Below are positions 18,007 through 29,942 of a stretch of DNA of 64,000 nt, one piece after another. The notes beneath the pieces were generated by a model, which worked only from the letters and a program-made list of their open reading frames with translations, searched no databases and was not told where the DNA came from. How positions within the stretch are numbered: the stretch's first letter is position 1; each line of letters begins with the position of its first letter. Made by a program: the position numbers and the translations under genes. Source of the DNA: Halobellus salinus (GTDB lineage Archaea > Halobacteriota > Halobacteria > Halobacteriales > Haloferacaceae); NCBI RefSeq assembly GCF_014646875.1, contig NZ_BMOC01000006.1:1-64000 (forward strand). Direction: 5' to 3'.

Positions 18007-18393
18007 TCAAACTTTTGAGTTCTCTTTCGTCATCCGGATATGTATTATGCCCTGCGCTTCAATTTCGTCTCTCACTGCCGGTGGGAGCGTTTCCAGTGTC
18101 TGGTCAGTCTGTGGGTTAATTGATACGCCGTCGGCCTTGATCGCAACCAACTTGCCGGACCGACCGTGTGCGGCGACTTCGAACTCAAACGGCCGGCCAC
18201 GTTCGTCGGTGCTGTGGACCCAGACTTTCGCGAGCCCGTTTGCACTCTCCCAGTGAACGCTGTTCGTGACGGTGAGAGAGCCGGCCGGCGGGACACACGA
18301 AGAACCACACGCCGGACACCGTGCCGGATGTGGCCGCTCGCCGAGGTACGTATACGCTGCCCCGCACCGGTAGCACTGGAGTGGGAGGATCAT
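18007..18393 (-). CDS. Small zinc-ribbon protein of unknown function
   Basis: 128 residues. A zinc ribbon is visible in the first 35 residues (CYRCG ... CPACGSSC). A beta-rich segment follows (VHWESANGLAKVWVHSTDE, GKLVAIKADGV) and then a helix (LPPAVRDEIEAQGIIHIRM). No family is recognised. It lies downstream of sufB on the same strand with a 115-bp gap. Confidence 0.7.
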   Translation of the reverse strand: MILPLQCYRCGAAYTYLGERPHPARCPACGSSCVPPAGSLTVTNSVHWESANGLAKVWVHSTDERGRPFEFEVAAHGRSGKLVAIKADGVSINPQTDQTLETLPPAVRDEIEAQGIIHIRMTKENSKV

Positions 18394-18507
18394 TGGTAGT
18401 CACTCACTCACCCCTCACAGGCGCCCCGCTCGTCCTGGGTTGACGGACGTCAACAAGACACGCGTCAGCACACGAAGCGTCAAATCGGAAGTAGCCCTCA
18501 CGGACGA

Positions 18508-19938
18508 CTACCCGAGGCTCCCTTCCATCTCGAGTTCGACGAGCCGGTTGAGTTCGACCGCGTACTCGATGGGCAGTTCCTCCGTGATCGGCTCGATGAA
18601 GCCCGAGACGATCATCTGCTTTGCGTCGTCGTCGTCGAGGCCGCGCGACTGGAGATAGAAGACGTCCTCATCGCCGATTTTGCCGACCGTCGCCTCGTGG
18701 GCGACGTCGACGTTCGACTCGTTGATCTCCATGTACGGCATCGTGTCCGACGTCGACTCGTTGTCGAACATCAGCGCGTCACACTCGACGGACGTCGAGG
18801 AGTTCTCGGCGCCGTCGGCGATGTGGACCAAGCCGCGGTAGTTCGTTCGGCCGCCGTCTTTCGAGACCGACTTCGACTCGATGGTCGACTTCGTGTTCGG
18901 CGCGTTGTGGTAGACCTTCGCGCCGGTGTCGATGTTCTGACCCTCGCCCGCGAAGGCGATGGTGATGTGGTTGTCCGTCGCACCCGGCCCCTTCAGGATC
19001 GTCGATGGATACAGCATCGTTGCCTTCGAACCCATCGACCCGGAAATCCACTCCATAGTCGCACCTTTCTCAGCGATTGCGCGCTTTGTGTTGAGGTTGT
19101 AGGTGTTCTTTGACCAGTTTTGCACCGTCGAGTACTGGACGTGAGCATTCTCCTTTACAATCACCTCAACGCCGCCGGAGTGGAGGTTGAACGCCGAGTA
19201 CTTGGGTGCAGAACAGCCCTCGATGTAATGAACCTCGGAGTTGGGTTCGGCCACGATGAGGGTGTGCTCGAACTGGCCCATCCCCTCGGAGTTCATCCGG
19301 AAATACGCCTGGACCGGCATCTCGACGGTCACGTCTTCGGGAACGTAGACGAACGAGCCGCCGGACCAGATGGCACCGTGCAGCGCGGCGAACTTGTTGT
19401 CGCTCGGCGGCACGCACTTGCCCATGAAATACTCGCGGACGATTTCTTCGTGCTCTTGGACGGCCTCGTCCATATTGCAGAAGATGACGCCCTTCTCTTC
19501 CCAACGCTCCTGCATGTTCTGGTAGACAACCTCGGACTCGTACTGGGCACCGACACCGGAGAGCGCATTCTTCTCTGCTTCCGGAATCCCGAGTTTATCG
19601 AACGTATCCTTGATGTCCTCGGGCAGCTCCTCCCAGTCGTCAACGCCGGCGCGGACGTCAACGTCGGGGCGGATATACGGCACAATTTCATTGACGTCGA
19701 CCTCGGAGAGGTCCGGCTGTCCCGGCCAGCCAGTTGGCATCGGCATCTCTTGCCAGAGGTTCAGCGCGCGGAGTCGTCGCTTCAACATCCATTCGGGCTC
19801 GTTTTTGTCCTCGGAGATGAGCCGTATCGTCTCCTCTGTCAACCCCTGGTCAGTCTTGAATGCGGCCGCCTCCTCTTTCTTGAAGTCGAACCGGTCTTCG
19901 GTATCGGTCTCGCGAAGGTGCTGTTGATCTGAGCTCAT
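18508..19938 (-). CDS. sufB: SufB, Fe-S cluster assembly scaffold protein
   Basis: 476 residues, the usual size for haloarchaeal SufB. In the SUF system SufB (with SufC ATPase and SufD) builds iron-sulfur clusters in the cytosol. Family landmarks include SGGSFVYVPEDVTVEMPVQ, GSMGSKATMLYPS, GGRTNYRGLVHIA and the C-terminal cluster/transfer region SVECDALMFDN with HEATVGKIGDEDVFYLQSRG. I chose ATG 19938 (MSSDQQHLRET) over the upstream in-frame extension because a TATA-like stretch sits about 25 bp before it. No sufC or sufD is adjacent, which is unusual. The gene is divergent from tfb. Confidence 0.95.
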   Translation of the reverse strand: MSSDQQHLRETDTEDRFDFKKEEAAAFKTDQGLTEETIRLISEDKNEPEWMLKRRLRALNLWQEMPMPTGWPGQPDLSEVDVNEIVPYIRPDVDVRAGVDDWEELPEDIKDTFDKLGIPEAEKNALSGVGAQYESEVVYQNMQERWEEKGVIFCNMDEAVQEHEEIVREYFMGKCVPPSDNKFAALHGAIWSGGSFVYVPEDVTVEMPVQAYFRMNSEGMGQFEHTLIVAEPNSEVHYIEGCSAPKYSAFNLHSGGVEVIVKENAHVQYSTVQNWSKNTYNLNTKRAIAEKGATMEWISGSMGSKATMLYPSTILKGPGATDNHITIAFAGEGQNIDTGAKVYHNAPNTKSTIESKSVSKDGGRTNYRGLVHIADGAENSSTSVECDALMFDNESTSDTMPYMEINESNVDVAHEATVGKIGDEDVFYLQSRGLDDDDAKQMIVSGFIEPITEELPIEYAVELNRLVELEMEGSLG

Positions 19939-19990
19939 CGCCTGAACCTTGTCGCCTCGAAGAATAAATCTAGGGGCCCAAACGAAGAAT

Positions 19991-20044
19991 TTGTAACTAC
20001 AATACATTTCTTTAATGGTCTGTGTGAACTACTTGTGGTCACAA
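19991..20044. promoter_or_regulatory. Two matched 12-bp palindromes between sufB and tfb
   Basis: TTGTAACTACAA (19991-20002) and TTGTGGTCACAA (20033-20044) are both inverted repeats of the form TTGTR-N2-YACAA. Their start-to-start spacing is 42 bp, four helical turns. They lie in the 137-bp region between the divergent starts, flanking the likely promoters. They look like two sites for one dimeric regulator; this is inference. Confidence 0.45.
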
Positions 20045-20075
20045 ACGTTTACTGTTGGTGGGCTGATGTGGGGGT

Positions 20076-21038
20076 ATGGACCACCAGACTCACGAGACGA
20101 CTGATCCGACTGAAGAGTCACAAACAGAGCGCTCAGAAAAACACCGGTGCCCTGAGTGTGGTGAAACGGTGCGGATGAAAAACGACACGGCCGAACAGGT
20201 GTGTACCGCCTGTGGATTAGTTGTTGATGAGCAGCGTATTGACCACGGGCCGGAATGGCGTGCCTTCGACGCGGCTGAAAAGGCAGCGAAGTCACGCGTC
20301 GGGGCTCCTACGACACACTTGATGCACGACAAGGGGCTTTCGACCAATATCGGCTGGCAGAACCAAAGCACATACCAGAGTTCAGTGTCGCCGCGAAAGC
20401 GGCAGCGACTGCAGCGATTACGGACGTGGAACAAACGATTCCGTACACGGGATTCGAAAGAGCGCAACCTCAAGCAGGCGCTCGGCGAGATCGATCGGAT
20501 GGCCTCCGCACTGGGAGTACACAAGCCGACGCGCGAGACTGCAAGCGTGATGTACCGCCGGGCGTTGGAGGACGACCTCTTACCGGGGCGTTCAATCGAG
20601 GGGGTTGCAACCGCGGTTCTGTATGCCGCGACGCGGATGGATGGCGTCGCACGCACGATCGACGAAATCGCTGCTGTCAGTCGTGTCGACGCACTGGAGA
20701 TCAAGCGTACCTACAGGTACGTTGTTCGGGAACTGTACCTGCAGATCCCGCCGACTGACCCAATCGAATACGTCGGTCGTATCGCTTCCAAGCTGGACTG
20801 TAGCGACGATACGACGCGACAGGCTCGCCAGTTGATCGAGGCTGCCACGGCCCGCGGCGTTCACAGCGGAAAACATCCCGTTGGTATTGCTGCGAGTGCT
20901 GTCTATGCGGCGGGGAAGCTCTGTGATGAAACTATCACACAGGACGAGGTGTCCGAGGTTGCTGACATCAGTAATGTCACGATTCGGAACCGGTATCGTG
21001 AGGTCCTGGCCGCCTACGAGGACGATCACAGCGGCTGA
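20076..21038 (+). CDS. tfb: Transcription initiation factor TFB
   Basis: 320-residue archaeal TFIIB. It has a zinc ribbon (CPECGETV ... CTACGLVVDE, residues about 25-50), the B-reader region (GPEWRAFDAAEKAAKSRVG, STNIGWQNQST) and two cyclin folds (RMASALGVHKPTRETASVMYRRALEDDLLPGRS..VATAVLYAATR; second repeat RQARQLIEAATARGVHSGKHPVGIAASAVYAAGKL). The DNA-recognition helix TQDEVSEVADISNVTIRNRYREV is intact. Haloarchaea carry several TFBs with different roles; this one sits opposite a stand-alone sufB. TFB recruits RNA polymerase to TATA/TBP. Confidence 0.97.
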   Translation: MDHQTHETTDPTEESQTERSEKHRCPECGETVRMKNDTAEQVCTACGLVVDEQRIDHGPEWRAFDAAEKAAKSRVGAPTTHLMHDKGLSTNIGWQNQSTYQSSVSPRKRQRLQRLRTWNKRFRTRDSKERNLKQALGEIDRMASALGVHKPTRETASVMYRRALEDDLLPGRSIEGVATAVLYAATRMDGVARTIDEIAAVSRVDALEIKRTYRYVVRELYLQIPPTDPIEYVGRIASKLDCSDDTTRQARQLIEAATARGVHSGKHPVGIAASAVYAAGKLCDETITQDEVSEVADISNVTIRNRYREVLAAYEDDHSG

Positions 21039-21187
21039 AAGTTCTGGAGATTTCACCGCGGTGTCTGCGGGCACAGTTACCAGTGTGTGGGAGTGAGGTG
21101 TATATCGGACGCTGCCCGACCATATTCGATAAGTATCGGGTTATTCCATACACCTCCAATATATGTAGGAGAATAAAAGTTAATCAA

Positions 21188-23932
<2,745 letters not shown>

Positions 23933-24250
23933 AAGACAGGCCCTTTGGCAGGGTACTGCTGTGTTGAGTGTGTGATGTTCTCTCCGCGCTAAGGCTCGGG
24001 GTTTTCTGATTGAACCTCCCGTGGTCCAGTAGTCCGTGTTCACGTTGTTGTACTGACACTCGGTACTTCCCAACCGAGGAATCGGAAGCCGAGCTGAGTC
24101 GGTGTGAGTCGTTCGAACTCGGAGCGGCAGGTTACTGAACTGAAGCATCAGTCTCGGAGAAGCGGAAACTGTGACAAGAGCGGCTCGTTCAGATGGCCCC
24201 CGTGGAGTGCTGTTGCTGACGAGTCGCTGGCCCGAGGCCGCTGGCTGGCA
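23933..24250. other. Intergenic region before the IS630 element
   Basis: About 320 bp with no convincing gene. The stretch around 23985-24020 (with GGGGTTTTCTGATTGAACC) reminds me of right ends of haloarchaeal IS200/IS605 elements, but no tnpA or tnpB coding remains, so this is only a suspicion. Confidence 0.3.
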
Positions 24251-24252
24251 TA

Positions 24253-25406
24253 GTGACTAACGCAACTTCTGAATGAATCCGTCGAGGTGATTTTCGATCC
24301 AGGAGCCTGCGAAACTCAACTGGTCGGTCAACTTTGTGAAGATCTCATCGAGGAGGGCGCGGTATTCAGCCGCGCCCTCCACGATCAAGGGCGAGGATTC
24401 CCATTTGAGGCTCTTCCAGACCAACTCGATTGGATTGAGATGTGGCGATCCCACTGGAAGGAAGATGAGGTCGATCCCGAGTTCGTGGGCGCGTTTGCGC
24501 GTATGCGCACAGATATGTGACGAGAAGTTATCCAAGACGAGCAGAATCCGTTCGCCCGGATTCTGCTCGCGGATCGCTTCGAGACACGCGCAGATCTGCT
24601 CCTTCTCTTGTGTGGGTGGGAACTGGAGGACACTTTCGCCGTTGAGCGCATAGAACCCGGCCGCTGGTGTATCGATTTTCACCAGCGGCCGGGTGATCGT
24701 CGGTTCGTTCACTGTGTAGAGCCGCTGGGAATTGTCCCACGGTTGCGGGTGCGAGATATCGAAAAAGCCGACCGTTGTCCCGCCATCGGTCCGGATATCG
24801 TCATCAACCGTCCAGTCTCCGTCTTTATCATCCTCAGGCTGTTTGTTGTGTGGCTCGTCTGTCTCATCCTCGGCGAACGCGTCGGCAACGCGTTCGTCGA
24901 GGATTTCGTCAGCATTCTCTGGTCGGTCTGGCCTCTCGGTACGCGGAATCGCGTACGAGAGGCCGAGATCATCGAGGAGTCGCGGCAGATAGTTCGGATG
25001 GAACTCGACATCGAACTCTTCATTGATGAGGTGCTGAATCTCCTGTTTCTTCCAGGGTTCGCCGTCTTCGAGCAGGTCAAGGAGCCGCTCTCGTTGTCCC
25101 TCGTCGAGCTTCGGGGGCCGGCCGCCCCCGAAGCTCGGTGTCAGGAGTCCGAGACCACCCTTATTCCAAAGCCTAGCCCACCGACTCCCGGTTGATTGGG
25201 ACATCCCGACATCGTCGGCTGCATCTTCGAGTGATGCGCCCTTGTACAGCCGTTTGACGAAGGTGAGCCGCTTGCTCACCTTCTCGCTATCAGTCTCTGT
25301 GAGCAAGCGGTCGAGATCGTCCTCACTGAGGTGACGGACGATCTCTTTCTCTCGTCCCGTCATTGCCCTACCAACTCAGAGTACACCTAAATCTTCTGTG
25401 AACCAC
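24253..25406. mobile_element. IS630-family insertion sequence
   Basis: The element contains one intact transposase gene. Imperfect terminal inverted repeats start GTGACTAAC on the left and GTGGTTCAC on the right (read inward), each directly flanked by TA (24251-24252 and 25407-25408), the target duplication expected for IS630/Tc1-type elements. Beyond the first nine bases the ends match only weakly, so the exact borders are approximate. Confidence 0.6.
24257..25363 (-). CDS. IS630-family transposase
   Basis: 368-residue DDE transposase. The N-terminal half has two helix-turn-helix units (GASLEDAADDVGMSQSTGSRWARLW and EIQHLINEEFDVEFHPNYLPRLLDDLG). The catalytic triad is present as Asp in TVGFFDISHPQPW, Asp in RILLVLDNFSSH and Glu in SPHLNPIELVWKSLK. 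No frameshift or internal stop is seen, so it looks active. The stop codon lies inside the left terminal repeat. Confidence 0.94.
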   Translation of the reverse strand: MTGREKEIVRHLSEDDLDRLLTETDSEKVSKRLTFVKRLYKGASLEDAADDVGMSQSTGSRWARLWNKGGLGLLTPSFGGGRPPKLDEGQRERLLDLLEDGEPWKKQEIQHLINEEFDVEFHPNYLPRLLDDLGLSYAIPRTERPDRPENADEILDERVADAFAEDETDEPHNKQPEDDKDGDWTVDDDIRTDGGTTVGFFDISHPQPWDNSQRLYTVNEPTITRPLVKIDTPAAGFYALNGESVLQFPPTQEKEQICACLEAIREQNPGERILLVLDNFSSHICAHTRKRAHELGIDLIFLPVGSPHLNPIELVWKSLKWESSPLIVEGAAEYRALLDEIFTKLTDQLSFAGSWIENHLDGFIQKLR

Positions 25407-25633
25407 TATACGCGTTCTGGTGCAGACGGCTGGCAAGCAGTGAGGCGTTCGCGGCGGTTGCGCCGTCGTGAGCAGACACCGCAGGAGCGAGCCTGTGAGC
25501 GACGCGCCGCGTCGTTCGAGAGAGCGAGTCCATCGAGTTGAGGCCGCGGGGGCTTCCACACGCGTCGCCCTCCGGTTCTCTCCGATTTCGCTCCTCACTA
25601 CACAGTACTCTCTCAGCCGACAGGCGGCCACTA

Positions 25634-28171
25634 TCACCGTGTGTCGAAGGCTGCCACCAGGTCATCGAGAATCATCGTCCCGGTCGCAGTATCGAGCGGA
25701 TCGTTGTTGTTTCCGCAGTCTTCGCTCATCACACAGAGCGGACAGCCTCGACGACGGCCGCACTCACAGTCCGCTATGTGGTCACGCGTCCTGGCGGCTA
25801 GCGTCTCGAGGTGGTCGTATATCGCCTTCGAGAACCCGATCCCACCGTCGATGCCATCGTAAACAAACCACGTCGGCCCTGGAATCGTCTCGTGTGGGTG
25901 CGACGGCGTCGAGAGCCCGCCGATATCGTGATTATCAATCATTAGCTCCAACGGCGCGAGTTGGATGATGCCGTGTTCAGCGGCGTGGAGCCCGCCGGCG
26001 TACGTGTACCGCGCTTGTTCCATCGGCACTCGCGGATCATCGCCTGCCCGCTCCGTTGGTTCCAACAGCGGCACACCGAGAGCGTTAATCGTCGTTCGCA
26101 GGTGGTCCTCCGGCAGCGAGACCCACAGGAGCTCGGTGTGTAAATCAAGCGGTGGTGTCTCGGTTGGGAGCGGCCCATCGATGAGTTCGCCGGTTCGGTA
26201 GTCACGAACCATGTAGCTCTCATAGGTGATCCGGACTGTCCCGGTCCCGAAGTAGCTGTCATACCCACCCGCCAGCGGCGTGTGATCCGTGACCTCGAGG
26301 TTGTGAACCTGCTTGGTCGACAGCGTCTGCGTGTAGCGAGTGGTCGCCACTTCTGTGACCTGAATTCGTGGGTGCGGCCGGCTGTGGTCCACCTCGGTTA
26401 CTTCGTACTGCTGGCCCGCGTGAAGGAACAGCGCCCCCTCGTGGTAGTCGCGGTAGGCTCGTTCTGTCGCGACCGGGTCGTGTTCGATTTCGCCGTTGGT
26501 ACAGATCACCTCGTAGTCGGTGCCCGTTGTTCCGTACAGCGAGATCCGACTCTGGGGACGCCGAGCGCCGGTGTAAGTAACACCACCGGCGTCGAGACCC
26601 CCCGCCTGCTCGAGGAGCCCGGCGTCTTGCCACATCGCAGTCATCTCCCGGAACCGGTCGTCACCGCCGAGATACGGCGCATCCGCAGCCGTCAGCGGAC
26701 GCTCTGCGGCCGCCGCGAGCAGGTGATCCGCGAAGACGCGATCGTTATCGATCGACACCACCGCATCCTCTACGGTATCGGCATCGAACAGGTAGCCCGG
26801 ATTGTCGAGGATGTAGGCATCCATCGCGTCTTTGCCACCGACAAGCACCGAGAGGGCGTCGCTCGTCCCACGACCCGCACGTCCGATCTGTTGCCAGAAG
26901 GACTGTTTGGTCCCCGGATACGAGTCCGTCACCGTGGCGTCCACCGACCCGATGTCGATCCCCAACTCCAGCGCGTTCGTCGAAATGACCGCGTCAAGAT
27001 CACCACCTTTCAGCTGGTTTTCGACGGCTCGGCGCTTCCGCTTGCCAAGGCCTGCGTGATACGGCTCAACGTCGATGTGTCGATGACGTGGATGGTCGGT
27101 GACGGCTTCGATCGTCTGTTTTGCGCCGATCTCCGTTCCCTGTCGGGCGGTGGTGAACTGTAGGGTCTGGATCCCGTTGACCGCCAAGTGCGCCGTCACA
27201 GACGACGCCTCACGCGCACTGGATCGACGCGCCTGTTCGAATCCCTCTACGAGATCGCCGCTGCCGTCGTCGCACCCTTCGAGCGCCTCCCGGTTGAGCG
27301 GCGGCTCCCACAACACGATATCGCGAGTCCCGCGCGGCGACCCATCCTCGCTGATGACGCTGAATTCAGCCCCAGTCAATGTGGCGGCGTGCGTCGCCGG
27401 ATTCCCGATCGTCGCAGTCGTGATCACGAACTGTGGATCCGAATCATAGTGCGCGAGCACGCGACGGAGCCGGCGCAGGATCCACGCCACGTGCGTCCCC
27501 ATAACCCCGCCGTATTCGTGGGCTTCGTCGATCACCACGAGTTCGAGATTACTGTAGAAGCGGTGCCATCCGCGATCGTTGCTATGGCGTGGCAGATAGA
27601 CGTTCAGCCCGGCCGGGTTCGTGAGGATCACGTTCGCGTTCTCACGGACAGTCTGCTTGCGCTCGTCTTTGGTGTCGCCATCGTAGGTCCCAACGTGGGT
27701 GTCGAGACCCAACTCACCGCGCAGCCGGTCGTTTACCGACTGTTCTTGATCGTTTGTGAGCGCTTTCGTCGGGAACAGACAGAGTGCGGTCGCAGCCTCG
27801 CTCGCGAGGTGATTCCGTGCGATCTGTAGCTGGTAGATGAGCGTCTTCCCCGACGAGGTCGATGTCGTAATGACCACGTTCTCGTCGGCGGCAAGCAGAT
27901 CCAGCGCTTCGGCCTGATGCGAGTACAGATCGTGGCCGAGCCGCGACGCGATTGGATCCCGAAGAACGCTCCCGGGAGCGACAGTCTCGGCCGACTGGGC
28001 GTTGAGTCGTTCACTGTGGCGGATCTGTTCACGCCACTCCGGGAACGACTCTTTGAGGTGTGACTCCGAGAGGATGCCTCGGTGATGAGCAGTCCCCCCG
28101 TCGGGCAGCAGCGACGTGTTGGGTGCGGTCACGTGTTTGGATCGAGGTGTATCGGTATCAGTCATACTCAC
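25634..28171 (-). CDS. MrfA/Hrq1-like DEAD-box DNA repair helicase
   Basis: 845 residues. Superfamily 2 motifs are in order: LYSHQAEALDLL, motif I TSTSSGKTL, motif II VIDEAHEYGG, motif III TTATIGNP and motif VI QQIGRAGRG. The C-terminus has the DUF1998-type four-cysteine zinc site (DCECGRRRGCPLC, then MSEDCGNNNDPLD). This plan is that of MrfA (YprA) and Hrq1, a 3'-5' helicase acting with exonuclease MrfB in mitomycin-type crosslink repair. The GTG start at 28171 overlaps the mrfB-like stop (GTGA); ATG 28165 is the alternative. Coupling to the exonuclease gene supports a shared job. Confidence 0.87.
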   Translation of the reverse strand: MSMTDTDTPRSKHVTAPNTSLLPDGGTAHHRGILSESHLKESFPEWREQIRHSERLNAQSAETVAPGSVLRDPIASRLGHDLYSHQAEALDLLAADENVVITTSTSSGKTLIYQLQIARNHLASEAATALCLFPTKALTNDQEQSVNDRLRGELGLDTHVGTYDGDTKDERKQTVRENANVILTNPAGLNVYLPRHSNDRGWHRFYSNLELVVIDEAHEYGGVMGTHVAWILRRLRRVLAHYDSDPQFVITTATIGNPATHAATLTGAEFSVISEDGSPRGTRDIVLWEPPLNREALEGCDDGSGDLVEGFEQARRSSAREASSVTAHLAVNGIQTLQFTTARQGTEIGAKQTIEAVTDHPRHRHIDVEPYHAGLGKRKRRAVENQLKGGDLDAVISTNALELGIDIGSVDATVTDSYPGTKQSFWQQIGRAGRGTSDALSVLVGGKDAMDAYILDNPGYLFDADTVEDAVVSIDNDRVFADHLLAAAAERPLTAADAPYLGGDDRFREMTAMWQDAGLLEQAGGLDAGGVTYTGARRPQSRISLYGTTGTDYEVICTNGEIEHDPVATERAYRDYHEGALFLHAGQQYEVTEVDHSRPHPRIQVTEVATTRYTQTLSTKQVHNLEVTDHTPLAGGYDSYFGTGTVRITYESYMVRDYRTGELIDGPLPTETPPLDLHTELLWVSLPEDHLRTTINALGVPLLEPTERAGDDPRVPMEQARYTYAGGLHAAEHGIIQLAPLELMIDNHDIGGLSTPSHPHETIPGPTWFVYDGIDGGIGFSKAIYDHLETLAARTRDHIADCECGRRRGCPLCVMSEDCGNNNDPLDTATGTMILDDLVAAFDTR

Positions 28172-29796
28172 GAAAAGTCAGCAAGCGAGCCTTGTGAGCT
28201 GTTCTCACCGGTCGGTGTCTTCAGTTCTGCGTCCTGTCGCGCGGCTGTGTCGAGGTGCTCGTAGATCGTCGCAAGCGCTCGCACGTCGTCTTCGCAGTAC
28301 CGTTCCAGCCGATCCCAGTCCGGTTCAGCAGTCGTTCCGGCGCCCGTCGCTCCGGCAACCTGGCTTCGGTACGCCGTGTATAGCGCGGCAACCGTGGCGC
28401 CGTCGATCCCGTTCGTCGACGGCTCCCAGCCGAGTGCCTCAGCGACGTGTTCGAGCTTGTTCGTTCGGCCTGGCAGTGCTGCGTTGCCGCCGTTCTTTGT
28501 TGTCGCCCACCACAACGCGTCGAACTGGTAGCGGTCAGTCCACCTCTCGACTAACTCAGGGTGGTGTTGCCGGAGTTGGTCGGTGATGACCGGAAAGTCG
28601 AATCTGTACCCGTTCCACGCGACGACCGGCCGGCCCGTTGCGGCGCCGGTGAGCCACGTCAGAAACGCCCTCAGGTGTGACCCATCACCGACGGCCCGTT
28701 CGCGGAAGCTCATGTAGTGACCATCCTCCGGGCCGCCGTCGAGAACGCCAATCAGCCACGCGGTCGATGGATGCAACCCGTCCGTCTCGATGTCGATAAA
28801 CACCGGGTCTTGGTTGGGCAACGAGTCATCACCCGTCGGGAGGACACTGTCCGTTGCCCGTGCCTCGGCGGCTGTCCGGACGGTGTTCGCGGAGGTTCGA
28901 CCCAGCCCCGACAGGTCGGTGAGTTCCCGGAGCGGCGTGTCAGCGAGTTCACCAACGGTCGTGATACCGGCGTTACGTAACGTCTCAAACCGCGCTGGGC
29001 CGATCTCTGGAACACCCCGTAAGCCGAACTGCCGTGGATCAATCTCGGAGACATCGATCGCGCCGTTTGAATAGACCGCAACAAGGGTTGCGTGTGCCGT
29101 CTCGGCTGTCGTCCCGACACCGAGGTCGGCGTTGGATGTTCCGATACCGACGAACTGTGCGTCACCATCGTCCGTCTGAACCCGTGTCGTCGTGAACCCG
29201 GCGCGTAACGCCGTCGAAAGGTGGATTGTACTCGCCGTCCACCACCGGTCTGGAATTCGGCTGCGGTAGCTGCTCACGTCAGCAAGCGTTGCCGACCGAG
29301 CATACGGATTGACAGACAACGAGACCGTCTGGTTAATCACACAGATCTGCGCGGCCGCTACCGGGGTGCCCGAACCGCCGCCACCGGACGCCCGCTCCAC
29401 CTGCGTCCGAATCTGCTCCGGGGCGAGCGGCTCTTCGCCCATTGGCAGCGTTAGTACCGCACATCCACTGTCGTTTCCGACCGACACGTCCGGCCGCATC
29501 CCGGTGCCGGGTTCGAGAATGTCGACATCAAACTCCCGTCTGAGCGACGGCCCGACGACGCCGGCTTGTGGCTCCGTCGCAACGACCACATCAGGACTCA
29601 AGCTAGCAACCATCGCTGAGATGGTTCCGCGGTGGAACCCGTTCACTGCGGCCCCTGAAACCGCAAGAATTCGCGTTGGAGTCTCATCCGGGGGTGGCAA
29701 CGCCGGACGGTCCGGGTTCGTTCTCCCACCGTCGGTACAACGCTGAGGTGGAGCGGCGCAGTCGGTACGCCGGGCGGAGTCTGCCCCGTGTTTCAT
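28168..29796 (-). CDS. MrfB-like DEDD exonuclease with helix-hairpin-helix segment
   Basis: 542 residues from ATG 29796; a TATA-like TTCATATG lies about 25 bp upstream. The C-terminal half is an RNase H-like 3'-5' exonuclease (RNase_H_2/YprB type): Asp and Glu in VFIDIETDG, Asp in VAWNGYRFDFPVI and Asp in YCEDDVRALATIYEH. Before it lies a helix-hairpin-helix pair (LRGVPEIGPARFETLRNAGI ... LTDLSGLGRTSANTV). The first 200 residues are a separate domain of unknown fold with a polar start. Bacterial MrfB carries TPR repeats instead, so the DNA-contacting part differs here. It is upstream of and coupled to the helicase gene. Confidence 0.82.
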   Translation of the reverse strand: MKHGADSARRTDCAAPPQRCTDGGRTNPDRPALPPPDETPTRILAVSGAAVNGFHRGTISAMVASLSPDVVVATEPQAGVVGPSLRREFDVDILEPGTGMRPDVSVGNDSGCAVLTLPMGEEPLAPEQIRTQVERASGGGGSGTPVAAAQICVINQTVSLSVNPYARSATLADVSSYRSRIPDRWWTASTIHLSTALRAGFTTTRVQTDDGDAQFVGIGTSNADLGVGTTAETAHATLVAVYSNGAIDVSEIDPRQFGLRGVPEIGPARFETLRNAGITTVGELADTPLRELTDLSGLGRTSANTVRTAAEARATDSVLPTGDDSLPNQDPVFIDIETDGLHPSTAWLIGVLDGGPEDGHYMSFRERAVGDGSHLRAFLTWLTGAATGRPVVAWNGYRFDFPVITDQLRQHHPELVERWTDRYQFDALWWATTKNGGNAALPGRTNKLEHVAEALGWEPSTNGIDGATVAALYTAYRSQVAGATGAGTTAEPDWDRLERYCEDDVRALATIYEHLDTAARQDAELKTPTGENSSQGSLADFS

Positions 29797-29942
29797 CCCT
29801 ACACGCACGTGGATCCGCGCACATATGAATCTTCGATGCGCAGCGTGAAACTGGCTAAACGGGGGGTGACCGACTGCGCACAGCCGGTGGACAATCGTAC
29901 CGCCGCCCGGTCGGTGAGCTGTGGTGGCGACCGGACGCCGGA

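Noticed and set aside
23985-24110. Remnant right end of an IS200/IS605 element
   Set aside because: Resemblance rests on a short stretch remembered from other haloarchaea; no tnpA/tnpB coding is left, so it is noted only as a suspicion.
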